A stretch of DNA of 64,000 bases. It comes from Hyaloraphidium curvatum (lineage: Eukaryota; Monoblepharomycota; Hyaloraphidiomycetes; Hyaloraphidiales; Hyaloraphidiaceae). Location: assembly GCA_025558095.1 (NCBI GenBank), contig JAIVFI010000007.1, forward strand, positions 186,001-250,000, written 5' to 3'. Position 1 is the stretch's first letter. Each line of letters opens with the position of its first letter. The position numbers and the translations under genes are program-made. Positions 34,350 to 44,680 of the stretch are shown piece by piece. A model generated the notes under the pieces. The model worked only from the letters and a program-made list of their open reading frames with translations, ran no database searches and was not told where the DNA came from.

Positions 34350-35754
34350 TCACCGCGCCGGCCACTCCGCAATGTCGACCCTGTATTCCTCGATCGGCAC
34401 CGTGTACGGTTCCTCCGGCGGCTCCATGTCAGGGTACCCGTTGTCCCTGAGGATCCTGAGCCAGTCCTCGGGCCGCTTGGACGGCGGCGCCGAGGGGTTC
34501 CGCGGGGGGTACAGCGGCGGCGCGTGGAACGTCAGCGTGGCCCTGGCCGCCGGCACCGGTTCCACGGGGATGGGTTCCCAGGGGACTTGCGCGGCACCGA
34601 GGAAGGGCTGGTACGCGTTGGGCGGGAAAGGCGAGCCGCCGGGGCCCATGCCGTGCTGCATGCCGGGCGGGAACGCCTGCATCGACGACTGGTAGATGGG
34701 AAACGCTGCCGGCGATCCGATCCCGTTGGGAGGCACCATGGGGAACTGCGTCCCGGGCGGGAAGCCAGCCTGCTCGGCGAACATGGCGCCGGGGGTGTCC
34801 GGGCCCTCGTCGCCGTACTCGCTCGGCTCCGGGCTGCCCTCCTCGTCCAGCGGGTTGATGTAGTAAGCGGCGCCGCCGATCGACACGAGGATGGCGCGCG
34901 CCGCGTCCGAGATGTCAAAGAGCTCCTCCTCGGTGTTATCGTCCGAGATGTACGTCCCGCGCAGCGTGATCCGGTCCGACGGAAGCTCCTTGTGGACCAG
35001 CGGGCCCGTGGGGTCCTTGATCGTGTACTGCATGATCGGGTACGGGTCCCTGTTGTGCGGCGGCGGGTGGAAGCAGGGCAGGTGCGCCTCCTTGATTGTC
35101 CTGGGAGCGGGAGGGTCAGATCGTGCGCATGAAAAGCCCGGTGCCTCGTGCCACGCACCAGTAGTTGGTCCGCCTGTCCATGGCCTCCACGACCGTGACC
35201 TCGACCTTTTCGAAGCAGTCGTACTGGCTCAGGACCGACGACACGGCGCTCTTCCAGTTGGGCTTCCTGGTCGGCACGTGGTCGCCCCAGCGCTCCGGGC
35301 ACGCGTGCTTGAGCCACTCGGTCACGAAGGCCACGGGCGCGTGCCGCAGCGGGTGCGCCAGGATCGCCGAGCCGATCAGGGTCACGAACGGCGTGTTGAG
35401 CTGGTTTGTCTTTGACAGCGTGGTCTGCGGGAACGGCGGCGGCGGCGGGATCTGGCCGGCCAGCTGCTTCCTGATGGTGCGCGATCGCTGCCTGCCGCGG
35501 TCGCGGTCGCGGCGGCGCTGCAGCTCGTCGGGCGTCGAGGTCGTCAGGCCGCCGAAGGCGAGGTACGGCCGCTCGGCGGGCGCGTCGTCGGCGGCGCGGC
35601 GCGGCGGCGGCGGCGGCGGCGCCTTCTTCTTCAGCATCAGCCGCTTGGCGTGCGGCTGCGGCGGGACGGGCCCGGTGCGCTCGCCGCCGCGCCGCGTCGA
35701 GTAGCCGCCGTGCCGCGTCGGCGGCGGCGACGGCCGGTCGTCCGAGTCGGACAT
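34350..35754 (-). CDS. Forkhead (winged-helix) transcription factor
   Basis: Two exons (35159-35754, 34350-35100) with a 58-nt intron. A Pro-, Arg- and Lys-rich amino region is followed by a divergent forkhead domain: FVTLIGSAILAHP (helix 1), VTEWLKHACPERW (helix 2), KPNWKSAVSSVLSQYDCFEKV (recognition helix, matching W-x-N-S-V-R-H-x-L-S) and, across the intron, RRTNYW-TI (matching GSYWTL). The intron lies inside the domain and splits the Trp codon. The carboxy half is acidic then Pro/Gly/Met-rich, typical of activation regions. Its target genes cannot be inferred. Tail to tail with FUN14 (about 95 bp) and head to head with the DUF1764 gene. Confidence 0.72.
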
Positions 35755-35875
35755 GCCGCCTAGCAGGTCCAATGAAGCCAGAAATGGCACGGAAGGGAGA
35801 TCTCCGGGTTTTGAGCCGGAGCTTGCAGGGGGGAATGTTCGCCGAAGTCGCACAAGTCGCAAGACGCGGCCTATT

Positions 35876-36358
35876 ATGGCGCAGCCAAAAGCAACCAACA
35901 GCATGCCGAAACCGTCCGCTCCCAAGCCGTCCGAGGCGGCAACCGCGCCCGCGAAGCGCAAAGCGGCCTCGGAAATCGACGATATTTTCGCCGCTCGGGG
36001 CAAATCTGGACCAGCAAAGGAGGCAAAGGACGCAAAGAAGCCGGCCGAGGAGGAGCCGATTCTGGCGAACGAGGCCCCAAAGAAGAAGAAGAAAAAGTCC
36101 AAGCCTGCTTCCGATGGTGCTTCGGACGCCAAGGACGCCAAGGTCGAGGTCGTGGATCTCTCCGCGAAGCCCTCTTCTGCCAAGAAGAAGAAGCTCGTGG
36201 ACGAGGACGGTTTCGCCGACTCCAGGGGCAGCAGCGGCAGGAAGAAGATCGACGGGCTGGACGTCTATTCCCGTGCGGAGCTGGGGCTGGTCGAGGATCG
36301 GCCCGGCGGCGACACCCCGCTGTGCCCGTTCGATTGCCCGCCAGAGTGCTGTTCATGA
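35876..36358 (+). CDS. DUF1764 family protein
   Basis: A 160-residue intronless gene. Lys-rich amino half (KKKKKKSKP) with SEIDDIFAARG at about residue 32, then DEDGFADSRGSSGRKK and a conserved end: YSRAELGLVEDRPGGDTPLCPFDCPPECC. This order (SEIDDIF, FADSRG, the E-L-G-L segment and the C-P-F-D-C cysteine tail) is that of the DUF1764 family, small eukaryotic proteins of unknown function, possibly nucleolar from the basic composition. An ATG at 35753 overlaps the divergent forkhead start; the one at 35876 fits the family start better. The usual end is CPFDCDCCF, so a short insertion (PPE) sits in the cysteine tail. Confidence 0.75.
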   Translation: MAQPKATNSMPKPSAPKPSEAATAPAKRKAASEIDDIFAARGKSGPAKEAKDAKKPAEEEPILANEAPKKKKKKSKPASDGASDAKDAKVEVVDLSAKPSSAKKKKLVDEDGFADSRGSSGRKKIDGLDVYSRAELGLVEDRPGGDTPLCPFDCPPECCS

Positions 36359-36475
36359 GCAACACCGATCGGAGGCTGTCCGCGATGTCACTCCAGGATC
36401 GTAAACGTCTGCTGGGATGTCTACTCTAATCGGAATGAGGATGACGCAGTACATGCTGGGCAATAGTTCTCAGCC

Positions 36476-37424
36476 TCAATGGGACTTGGCGTAGATCGCC
36501 GGCAGGTTCTCAGGGGCGATGAGCTCCTCCAGCGTCGCCTTGACGTCCGACGCCGACGTCATGGTGAACTTTGCCCGCGTGCGCGCGGTGGTGAAGGAGG
36601 AGAAGATGCTGTAGAGGAAGGACATGAGCCACGGGACGTGGAGGAAGAGCTGGGCGAGGGGAACATCAACGGAAGGTCCCAAATCGGTGGCGCCATGACA
36701 CTACCTTTCGTTCCAAGAATTCTGGATAGTTGTCGCTGAATATCGTGATGATCTGCTTCGAAACGGCACGAATGTTGGAGTCCACGGAGAACATAGAAAC
36801 ACCCTCGTAAGAATGCTACATCAAAGTCAGCCCCGAAGCACGGTCCTGTCGGTTTTTGCTTCGCTCACGATCTGGGTGACCGTCTCGATCGGCGTGTTGA
36901 AGTCCAGCAGAGCGACCGCCTTCTCCATGAGCTGGATCCGCCAACGGATGAAGTCATCGGTCCCGTTTCTGAAGATTGTAGCGGTATCTATCCCGGCGTA
37001 AAGGTTCCAGGTCACAGGGTGCCTGCGAGAGTGCTTTCCGTGAGATCCGAGCCGAATGGGCGAGGCGACCATCTCCGCACCCCTTGCGATCCGGCTTATC
37101 CTGCAAAAAGCCCAGCTTGTCGAACGCCGGGTCGAACTTCTCCTTCATCAGCTCGTGGATCCGGAAGCTCTTCCTCCACCGCAGCACGTTCTCGGCCATG
37201 GCGAGCGCCGCCTCGACGTCAAACTCCCGCGCCCGCAGGAACTTGAGCAGCACCCGCTTCTGCGCATCAGTGGGTTCCCCGTCGATCCCGGCCAGCGGAA
37301 CACCCCAAAGGTTCTCGTAGTCGGTTCCCAGTTGAAGGGAGGAGAGACTGTTTGCGAGGTTCAATCGGAGCGCGTCGAGTGCCTCCTTCTGCGAGGTGCT
37401 GAGGTCCTCGAGGTAGCCCGACAT
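36476..37424 (-). CDS. CRAL-TRIO (Sec14-like) lipid-transfer protein, SFH5-like
   Basis: Sec14-superfamily protein expected to bind and transfer phosphatidylinositol between membranes. Exons 37081-37424, 36842-37022, 36705-36803 and 36476-36649 make 265 residues. The amino CRAL-TRIO-N part has WGVPLAGI and a TDAQKRVLLKFLRAREFDVEAA helix; the lipid pocket includes GHPVTWNLYAGID, GVSMFSVDSNIRA, IFSDNYPEFLERK and LFLHVPWLMSFLYSIF; the end carries RAKFTMTSASDVKATLEELI and ENLPAIY. The Gly-Gly that normally follows the final Tyr is absent and the protein stops three residues later. The third intron is only 38 nt, the shortest accepted here. Closest in layout to yeast Sfh5, but this is by eye. Confidence 0.8.
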
Positions 37425-37615
37425 CGTTGCTCTCCCGAAGCGTATACGGCGGTCAAGCAGGCGACCACGCGATGAAGCTACTATCAATGCTGAGCGAGGG
37501 AGCGGATCTTGTTTGCCTGTTTATCCGCCGATCGCGCGAAGCCAGCAAGGCGGTCACCGGTCTCCCGCTTTCCGGCCTCAATTCTCGACGTCATCCTCCA
37601 TATTCAACTCAAACA

Positions 37616-39917
37616 ATGCGATCGCTGAAGCATGCATCTAATGCCCCCGAGGAGTTCGACGACGATCTCCCCGGGCCCCCGGCTCCGCCGCCCAAGGATT
37701 CCGCGGACCCCTGGGGCCTGGCCCGGCTGCTCCGCTTCGCCCGCACGGGCAACCCGACGGCGACGCTGATCGCACTTTGCGAGATTGGGGCGGTCATCGA
37801 GCAGGCTGGCGGGGACGGTGGGATTGCTGCGGCCTGCCCGGGACGCGGCTGACAGGTGGACAGAGAAGCAGGCGCAGGCGTTGGTCGCAGCCGATGGTGC
37901 CCGGCTCTTGGTCAACATTCTGAGCACCAAGGATGAGGGCTGCGTGCTGGCATCGCTGAAGCTGCTAGCGGCCTTGTCGGACAACGGTTGGCACTTGAGC
38001 TCGGCCCGGAATCCACTTGCCCTTACCCAATCTCCATGGCGCTCCCGGCAACCAGCCCAGATCCGCAGCGCCATGGCGCATCTAGATGGCGTGAAGCCGC
38101 TCGTGGATCTGCTTAACTCGGATTTGCCCGAGCACCGCGGGCTGGCGGCCGCAATCCTTGCGCGGCTGTCAAAGAACTGTGGGTTTCTCGAGACCGCCTC
38201 AGTGACTCTGAGCACGAATGAACTCCATACCGAGCAGCCCTGAACAGGTCTCTGGTGCGCCACCATGGCGGCGTCCCGAAACTGGTGCGTTTCCTCAAGT
38301 CGGACGAGGCGACGACGGCCTCGGCCGCGGCGGAAGCACTCAAGATCTGCAGCCGGAGCAGTAGGTCCCCCACCGCGAAACGTTGATCCAATCTGAGCTT
38401 CGAAAAGACGCCGTGCGCCTCGCCCTGCGCGAATCGTCGGCCTTGCCGCTGCTTTCCTCCCTCCTTGCCTCTTCTCCGCCTTCCCTCCTCCCGCCTCTGC
38501 TCGGCATCCTCGAAAACTGCGCCTCGGACCCCGCGCTGGCCTCCGAGCTCGTACCCGCCCTCGCTGCCGCGGCCCCGCACCTGCGGTCATCCGACGGTCC
38601 TGTGAGGATCGCCGCCGCCAAGGCAGCATTCAGGTGCGCTGAGTCACCGGAGCTTAGGGCCGGACTAGCCAGTCTGGGGGCGCTGGAGCCGTTGGTGGCG
38701 ATGCTTTCGCTGGCCATGGGGAAGGAGGCCGCGGGGGCCGCTGCGGGTGCTGTCGCAAAGTGCGGTCTCGATCGTTGGTTCAGCTCAAAGGTCGATCTTT
38801 GGTGGGAAGCTGACAGCACATTCAGCAACCATGCTCGAGCCGCTCATAAAGATGGGAGCGTACGGCAAGCTGGCCGAGCTGCTCGCAGCCAATGCCGATG
38901 ACGCAGCGCTGTCGACGACTGTTGCGGAAGCCCTTGGGACTGCCGCCGCGGGATCTGGTAGGTGCAAAAGGTTCGTGCCACATGACGCCTTGACCAAAGC
39001 TCCTTGCAGCTGCTGGCAGGAAAGCAATTAGGGAATCGGGCGCAATAATCACGCTGGTTGGCCTGCTGTCATCAACGAACGCTGCACTTTTGTGCAACGT
39101 CGCCTTCGTCCTCGGCAAGTGCTCCCAAGAACGTAAGTTGCACGATCCACTCGTGCTCTCCGATGACTGTGCTGACGGCTTTCAGCCGAAAGCTGCGCCA
39201 TCATCGACGCGAAGGAAGGCCTGCGGCTTCTTTTCTCCCTCCTCAAGCAATCCTCCCGCCGTGTCCAATCCGCCGCCGCCCTCGCCGTCAGCGAGCTCGC
39301 CCTGCACTCCCCCAGCGCCGCGGAAACCGTCCGATCCTTCGTCGGCGCGCTGGAGCTCCTCGTGCCGCTGCTCCGCGCCCCCGATACCAGGCTCCAGGCG
39401 CACGCGTGCAAGGCCGTGGCCAGCATCGCCCGCGATCCGGAGAACCTGGCCGTCATCTCGGACCACGGGGTCGTCGGGTCGCTTTCGGGCCTCGTGGACG
39501 CCAGGGACGAGTACCTGAGGAGGGAGCTCGCGCTGGCGATCGAGGCGTGCTGCCAGTTTGGTCAGTGAGGTCGAAACTTCAAGGAAGCGGAGAACTGATG
39601 AGAGATAATCGACAGGAACGAACCGGCAGCAGTTCGGCACCAACGACGTCGTCGCACCGCTCGCCAAGTACCTCAAATCGTCGGATCCGGACGTGCAGCG
39701 CGCGGCTGCACGGGCGCTGTTCCAGCTCTCCTCGGACGGTACGTCTAACCATGCCCGGAAAGGACGCCTCTCACCCTGCGCAGCCGACAACAGCCGCGCC
39801 CTCGCTGCCACGGGCGTGCTCCCCACGCTGGTCGAGCTCGTGGGATCCGAGTGCGGCGAGACGTCGCGGGCGGCAGCCGGGATCCTGGCCAACGTGCGGA
39901 TGCAGGCACCGCGGTGA
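37616..39917 (+). CDS. ODAD2: Outer dynein arm docking protein ODAD2 (ARMC4)
   Basis: Armadillo-repeat protein that helps dock outer dynein arms on axonemal doublets. About nine exons, roughly 600 residues. Successive ARM repeats are visible: GARLLVNILSTKDE, GVKPLVDLLNSDLPEHR, GVPKLVRFLKSDEA, GALEPLVAMLS, KAIRESGAIITLVGLLSS, then a carboxy block that follows human ARMC4 nearly residue for residue: IIDAKEGLRLLFSLLK, AAETVRSFVGALELLVPLL, DPENLAVISDHGVVGSL, LRRELALAIEACCQFG, VVAPLAKYLKSSDPDVQRA, RALAATGVLPTLVELVGS and AAAGILANVR. The amino-terminal extension of animal ARMC4 is missing. ODAD2 occurs essentially only in organisms with motile cilia. Confidence 0.82.
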
Positions 39918-39978
39918 AGGTTGCTTCAAGAGGGCGTGTATTTCCCTTGGTGCCGAAACAGCCTCTGTCCTCTTTGAC

Positions 39979-41648
39979 CTATCTGTCAACTGATGGAGGA
40001 ACGATGTTAGACCAGAAAAGCGAAATCAGGCAGAAACGCTCACTTTCGCCAAACACGATGTCCATGGTACCTAAAAAGGGCGACACGTCAGCAAAGCACT
40101 TTCGGTTAGTCGAGCAGTCGAGCTCGCTTCTGCCCCACCAATGATGGCAACCATGTCCGCCACAAAGTGTCCCCTGCTCATGAAATCGATGCTGGACAGG
40201 TGCGCGAACCCGGGCGCCTTGATCTTGCAGCGGTACGGCTTGTTGCTTCCGTCTGAGACGATGTAGACGCCGAACTCGCCCTTGGGGTGCTCAATGGCCT
40301 GGTACGTCTCCCCGGGCGGCACCTGGTACCCCTCCGAATAGAGCTTGAAGTGGTGGATGAGCGCCTCCATGCTCTCCTTCATGGTCGAGCGCGGCGGGGG
40401 CACGATCTTGTAGTCGTCGATGCGGTGCGGGCCCGCGGGCATCTTCTCGAGGCACTGCACGATGATGCGGAGGGACTGCCGCATTTCCTCCACGCGGATG
40501 AGGTAGCGGTCGTACGAGTCGCCGTTGGTGCCGATCGGGACGTCGAACTGCGGGTCCGTGAGCGAATGCGCCACGCGGCGACGGCGGAAAACCCACGTCC
40601 ATCTCCGCGTACGCGTCGTACGGCTGCGACTTCCTCAGGTCCCAGTTGATCCCCGAGCCCCGCAGCATGGGCCCCGAGAAGCCGTGCGCGAGCGCCTTCC
40701 ACGCCGGCACGACGCCGATCCCCTGCAACCGCCCGACCCACACGCGGTTCCCCGTGAGCAGCTCCTCCATCTCGTCCACGCGGGTCGCGAACTGCGACGC
40801 CCATTTGTACGCGTCGTCGATGAAGCCCCGCGGGAGGTCCTGCGCGACGCCGCCGGGGCGGACGTAGGCGGCGTGCATGCGGGCACCCGAGACGCGCTCG
40901 TAGAACTCCATGAGCTTCTCGCGCTCCTCGAACATCCAGAGGAGTGGTGTCGTGGCGCCTGGAATTGTTCAGGGGTTTTTCCTGGCAGTTTGCAAGAGGT
41001 CTACCCACCGACGTCCAGCGCGTGCGTTGTCACGGCCATGATGTGGTTCAGGATCCGGGTCATCTCGGCGAACATGGTGCGGATGTACTTTGCCCGCGGC
41101 GGCGCCTCGATGTTGAGCAGCTTCTCCACGGCCAGCGAGTAGCACTGCTCGTTGCACATCATCGACACGTAGTCCAGGCGGTCAAAGTACGGCAGGGCCT
41201 GCAGGTACGTCTTGTACTCGATGAGCTTCTCCGTGCCGCGGTGCAGCAGACCGACGTGCGGGTCCGCGCGGGTGATGATTTCGCCGGAGACCTCGGTGAT
41301 GAGCCGAAGCACGCCGTGCGCGGCGGGGTGCTGCGGGCCGAAGTTGACTGTGAAGGTCTTGATCTTCGTGTCGTCCTCGACCGGCGACTCTGCGGCGGGT
41401 CAGCCTGGCGGCGGGGATGCCTGGGGAGACGCACCGATCTGCTCCATATAAATCATGGACGGGTCGGGCAGCCGCCGCGTGATGGCGTACTGGTCGACGG
41501 GGCGCATCTCGGTGGGCGCCTGCTTCGCACCGCGCCTCTGCGAGAGCAGCAGCGGCAGCGCCGCGCCGGCGGGCGCCGCGATGTTTGCGAACAGCGGCCG
41601 CGCGGCGGAGAGGGCCGCCGCCGCGGGGCGCGAAAACAGCGATGCCAT
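39979..41648 (-). CDS. NDUFS2: Complex I 49-kDa subunit (NDUFS2), mitochondrial
   Basis: Ubiquinone-site subunit of NADH:ubiquinone oxidoreductase, in the matrix arm. Six exons: 41435-41648, 41009-41389, 40597-40958, 40139-40547, 40044-40070 and 39979-39989, totalling 1,404 nt, 467 residues. The amino-terminal 40 residues ([18 protein letters not shown]) are a clear mitochondrial presequence. Then [88 protein letters not shown]-like [11 protein letters not shown], and the tail [19 protein letters not shown]. The last coding exon is just 11 nt including the stop and the one before it 27 nt, so automated annotation may miss them. Only 61 bp from the convergent ODAD2 stop. Confidence 0.96.
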
Positions 41649-42335
41649 GGCGGGGCCGGGCCCGGGGCAAACGCACGTGCGGCGGAGGCGAGGCGGGATG
41701 CCTGCCGAGGAGCACGCGGCGCCTGGGGAGGGGCAGGCAGTAGTGGCGGCACGGGGGGCGGGAGCGCGTCCGCGAGCCACGGAAGAATGCCGACTCGATG
41801 GCTTCCCTCGCACCAAGGCACTGAAGAGAACTACGGAGGACCTTGAGTAGAAGCAATCTAGCTCCTTAACTCGAACTGAGCTCGCTCCGAGGGAATCTGC
41901 GGTGGATGCGTCGCCGATCGATCTCCGCAGGCACTGGACGCGTTCAAGGCAGTCACGATCACCTTCCGGACCACGGATTTGTAGCAGCAACCGATGAGAC
42001 TGAACCATCGGCGTCTGCTGGCGGCTTCCGGCATCTGTACACCGCTTTGAGCGTCTGATCAACTCAAAGGGGGCTCCCCAGCTGCTTCCTGCCATCAATC
42101 CAGCTTCCGAAACTCCGAGTTACAGGCTCAAGCGTTTCTTCCTTGCATTATAGAATCATCCATTGATTCTGTGTCCACCATCTGGACCGGCCTTCGTCTG
42201 CCCGCCTGCGGTGCGGCCTGCGGCAGGACCCCGCTGCCACGCACGCACCTATACATTCCTCTCCCCGCCCCGCATTCCGGCGCCGCTCGGCCGCCGTTTC
42301 CCCCCTCCGCCGCGGCCACTGCCCGCGCAGCCGCC
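41649..42335. other. Divergent promoter region, NDUFS2 / Sed5
   Basis: About 690 bp between two start codons. The middle (41.85-42.17 kb) is less GC-rich than its flanks. No coding signal beyond composition-driven open frames. Confidence 0.4.
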
Positions 42336-43696
42336 ATGCTGTACACGCCGTCGACCTTTTCGGCGCGGTCGCCGTCGCCCGGCCTCCGCGCGTCCTCCGC
42401 GACGCCCGACTCGGCCGTCGGCCGGCGCGGCGACCCCGTGGCGCCGCCGCGCTCGGTGCAGGACCGGACTGCGGAGTTTTTCGCCACGGTCGAGGGCATC
42501 GTCGACCGCATGGAGCAGGGCGGCACGCTGGGGCCGCAGGAGCGCAGGCGGCTGCTGGGGTCGCCGGCCAGGGCAAACTCGCCCAACGGGGCACTTGTCG
42601 GACCCGGGAAATCGGCGCTGGCGGGGCAGGTGGCTGCGAGGACGCAGTTTGCGAGGGAAGCGGCGGCAATCGGCAAGGTGGGATGTCCCGCTCGGCCTGT
42701 GTCCTGCAACTCCTTCTCACTTTCGGCTGCGGTCCTTCTCCTTCGTCCTTTCTTGCTGCCGTTGGTTGTGAAACACAGGACATTAACCAGACGATGGATA
42801 AGCTCGGGAAGCTGGCCAAGCTGGCCAAGCGCAAGACCCTCTTTGACGACCGGCCCGAGGAGATCAACCAGCTCATGTTCGTCATCAAGCAGGACATTGG
42901 CCGGATAAACGCCCGCATCGCGTCCCTCCAGACCTCGTTCAAACAGCCCCCGCAGCCGGGCTCGCCGCAGTTTTCGGGGAAGCAGGCCGAGGACCACGCC
43001 CGCAACGTGGTCGTGAGCCTGCAGGGCAAGCTGGCCGAAACCTCCTCCACGTTCAAGGACATTCTGGAGATGCGCACGCAGAACCTGAAGGACCAGAAGC
43101 AGCGGCGGGACCAGTACGGGTTCGCGCCGCTGCCGGCCAACGGACCCTCGCTGGCGCCGGCGACGGACAGCCCGCTGTACCACGCCAACGGGCCGTCGTC
43201 GTCGACGCTGCCGCCGCCGCCGTCGGAGCACGTGATCGATTTCGGGGGAGGGTTCCAGAGCCAGGAGCTCGTGCAGGCGGGGGCGTCGCAGGACTACATC
43301 TCGTCGAGGGCGCAGGCGATAGAGTCGATAGAGAGCACGATCGCGGAGCTTGGGCAGGTGGGTTGACTTCTGCTGTGGCGGGAAGGCGACCTTTGATTGC
43401 TGATTTTCGATCTCCTGCTTATTCGATTCCGAAACTCGACCTGTCTCGCCATCCTCGTTCCGTCGCCGCCTTCACGTTTCCAACAGATTTATTCCAACTT
43501 CATGACCGTCCTCGCGGGCCAGCGCGAAACGGTGCAGCGGATCGACGAGCACATCCAGGACGTGGAGCTCAACGTGGAGGGCGCGCACAACCAGCTGCTC
43601 AAGTACTACCAGGGACTGCAGAGCAACCGGTGGCTCGTGATCAAGGTCCTCTTCACGCTCATTTTCTTCTTTATGGTCTTCGTGATGATGCTCTGA
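42336..43696 (+). CDS. SED5: Syntaxin-5/Sed5 Qa-SNARE
   Basis: Golgi t-SNARE for ER-to-Golgi and intra-Golgi fusion. Exons 42336-42677, 42779-43357 and 43487-43696 give 376 residues. The amino region has the SVQDRTAEFF motif of Sed5/syntaxin-5; the Habc-type helices include INQTMDKLGKLAKLAKRKTLFDDR. The SNARE helix runs through QAIESIESTIAELGQ and, after intron 2, IYSNFMTVLAGQRETVQRIDEHI, with the zero-layer Gln in AGQRE. A single carboxy-terminal membrane anchor (VLFTLIFFFMVFVMML) ends the protein. A Pro/Ser linker lies between the two parts. Sec18/NSF, which disassembles its complexes, is encoded 1 kb downstream. Confidence 0.93.
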
Positions 43697-43816
43697 CGGC
43701 GGGCGCGGCTGTGGCGGGGTTCGGGTCTGTGTCCTGGGGATCGTGGAGATGTAACATCTTTTGCATGTAGAGACTTGCTGACTGGAATTGCGCTCTCGTC
43801 TTCGTGTTCGCTTTAG

Positions 43817-44495
43817 CAGTCCGTGACCCCGTCTGCTTGTCGATTTTGTATGCGTTGGGCGAGCAAACAGAAGCGTGGGAGCTTTGGACCGTCGACTCCG
43901 TGGAACGCATCTACGGGACGCATGACTTTTTGACGCGAGGTAGAGGTTGAACTCGCCGCACGAGTCGGCGTCCCCCTGCGGGAGCCCGCGGAACTTGATC
44001 TCCCTTTTTGAACGAGCAGCTTTAAGCTTTGCATGGGGCGCAGTCCCAGGAAAGTGCACGATCGGGGGTATCAGAATCTCTGTGCGCTGCAACGCCAGTC
44101 TGGAGCAGATAGCTGAGGAGCAACGTCGCGTGGGAGATGCGCTCCAGCGCGTCATGGGACCCGACCGGATCATGTTCGAAGCGGCTCTTCGCATCGATGG
44201 TTCTGACTTCGGAACGACGACGTTGCCGCCTCTCTTGGAGGAGCAGGAGGAACAAGCCATGTTGATTGCTCGCCGGATATCTTTCTGGAATCGCCGAGTT
44301 CGTCTTGTTGGGCTTGAAAACCCCGAACGCTTTCGGCGCTTGAGCTCCTGTCTCCGTTTGAAAGTATCTGCGATGCGACGCATTACATCCAATAATGAAC
44401 GCTTTCTGAACCAGCTGCAAGAAGTGCAGCAGCTGGCGGACGAGATCGATGCCGTGGTTGCTCGCACGCGGAGGGTTGAAGAGCTGTCGGACTGA
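43817..44495 (+). CDS. Hypothetical gene, two visible exons, 5' end unknown
   Basis: No family recognised. Exon-like segment 43817-43942 reads DPVCLSILYALGEQTEAWEL and VERIYGTHDFLTR, preceded by a TTTAG acceptor and ended by a GTAGAG donor. A 3' exon starts after CGAGCAG near 44020 and continues in matching phase (ALSFAWGAVPGK) through SLEQIAEEQRRVGDAL, an acidic LLEEQEEQAMLIARR helix, and a predicted coiled coil (LNQLQEVQQLADEIDAVV) to the stop at 44495. No ATG precedes the first segment in frame, so an upstream exon in the 43.70-43.82 kb gap is required, which is a tight fit. Confidence 0.4.
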
Positions 44496-44680
44496 GCCCG
44501 CGGATGACAACGAGCTTCGAGGCAGAATCAGCGTCGGCGGAGTATGACAAGCATCGCAATTATTGGACTTGGAGCGCACGATCTGCGAATGATCGATGTA
44601 TCGTCGAGCATGCAGAAGGTGGGGAAGGACGACGTGGCACAGCCGCCGCGGCCACCACTCCTCGACAAACATCCGGGACC

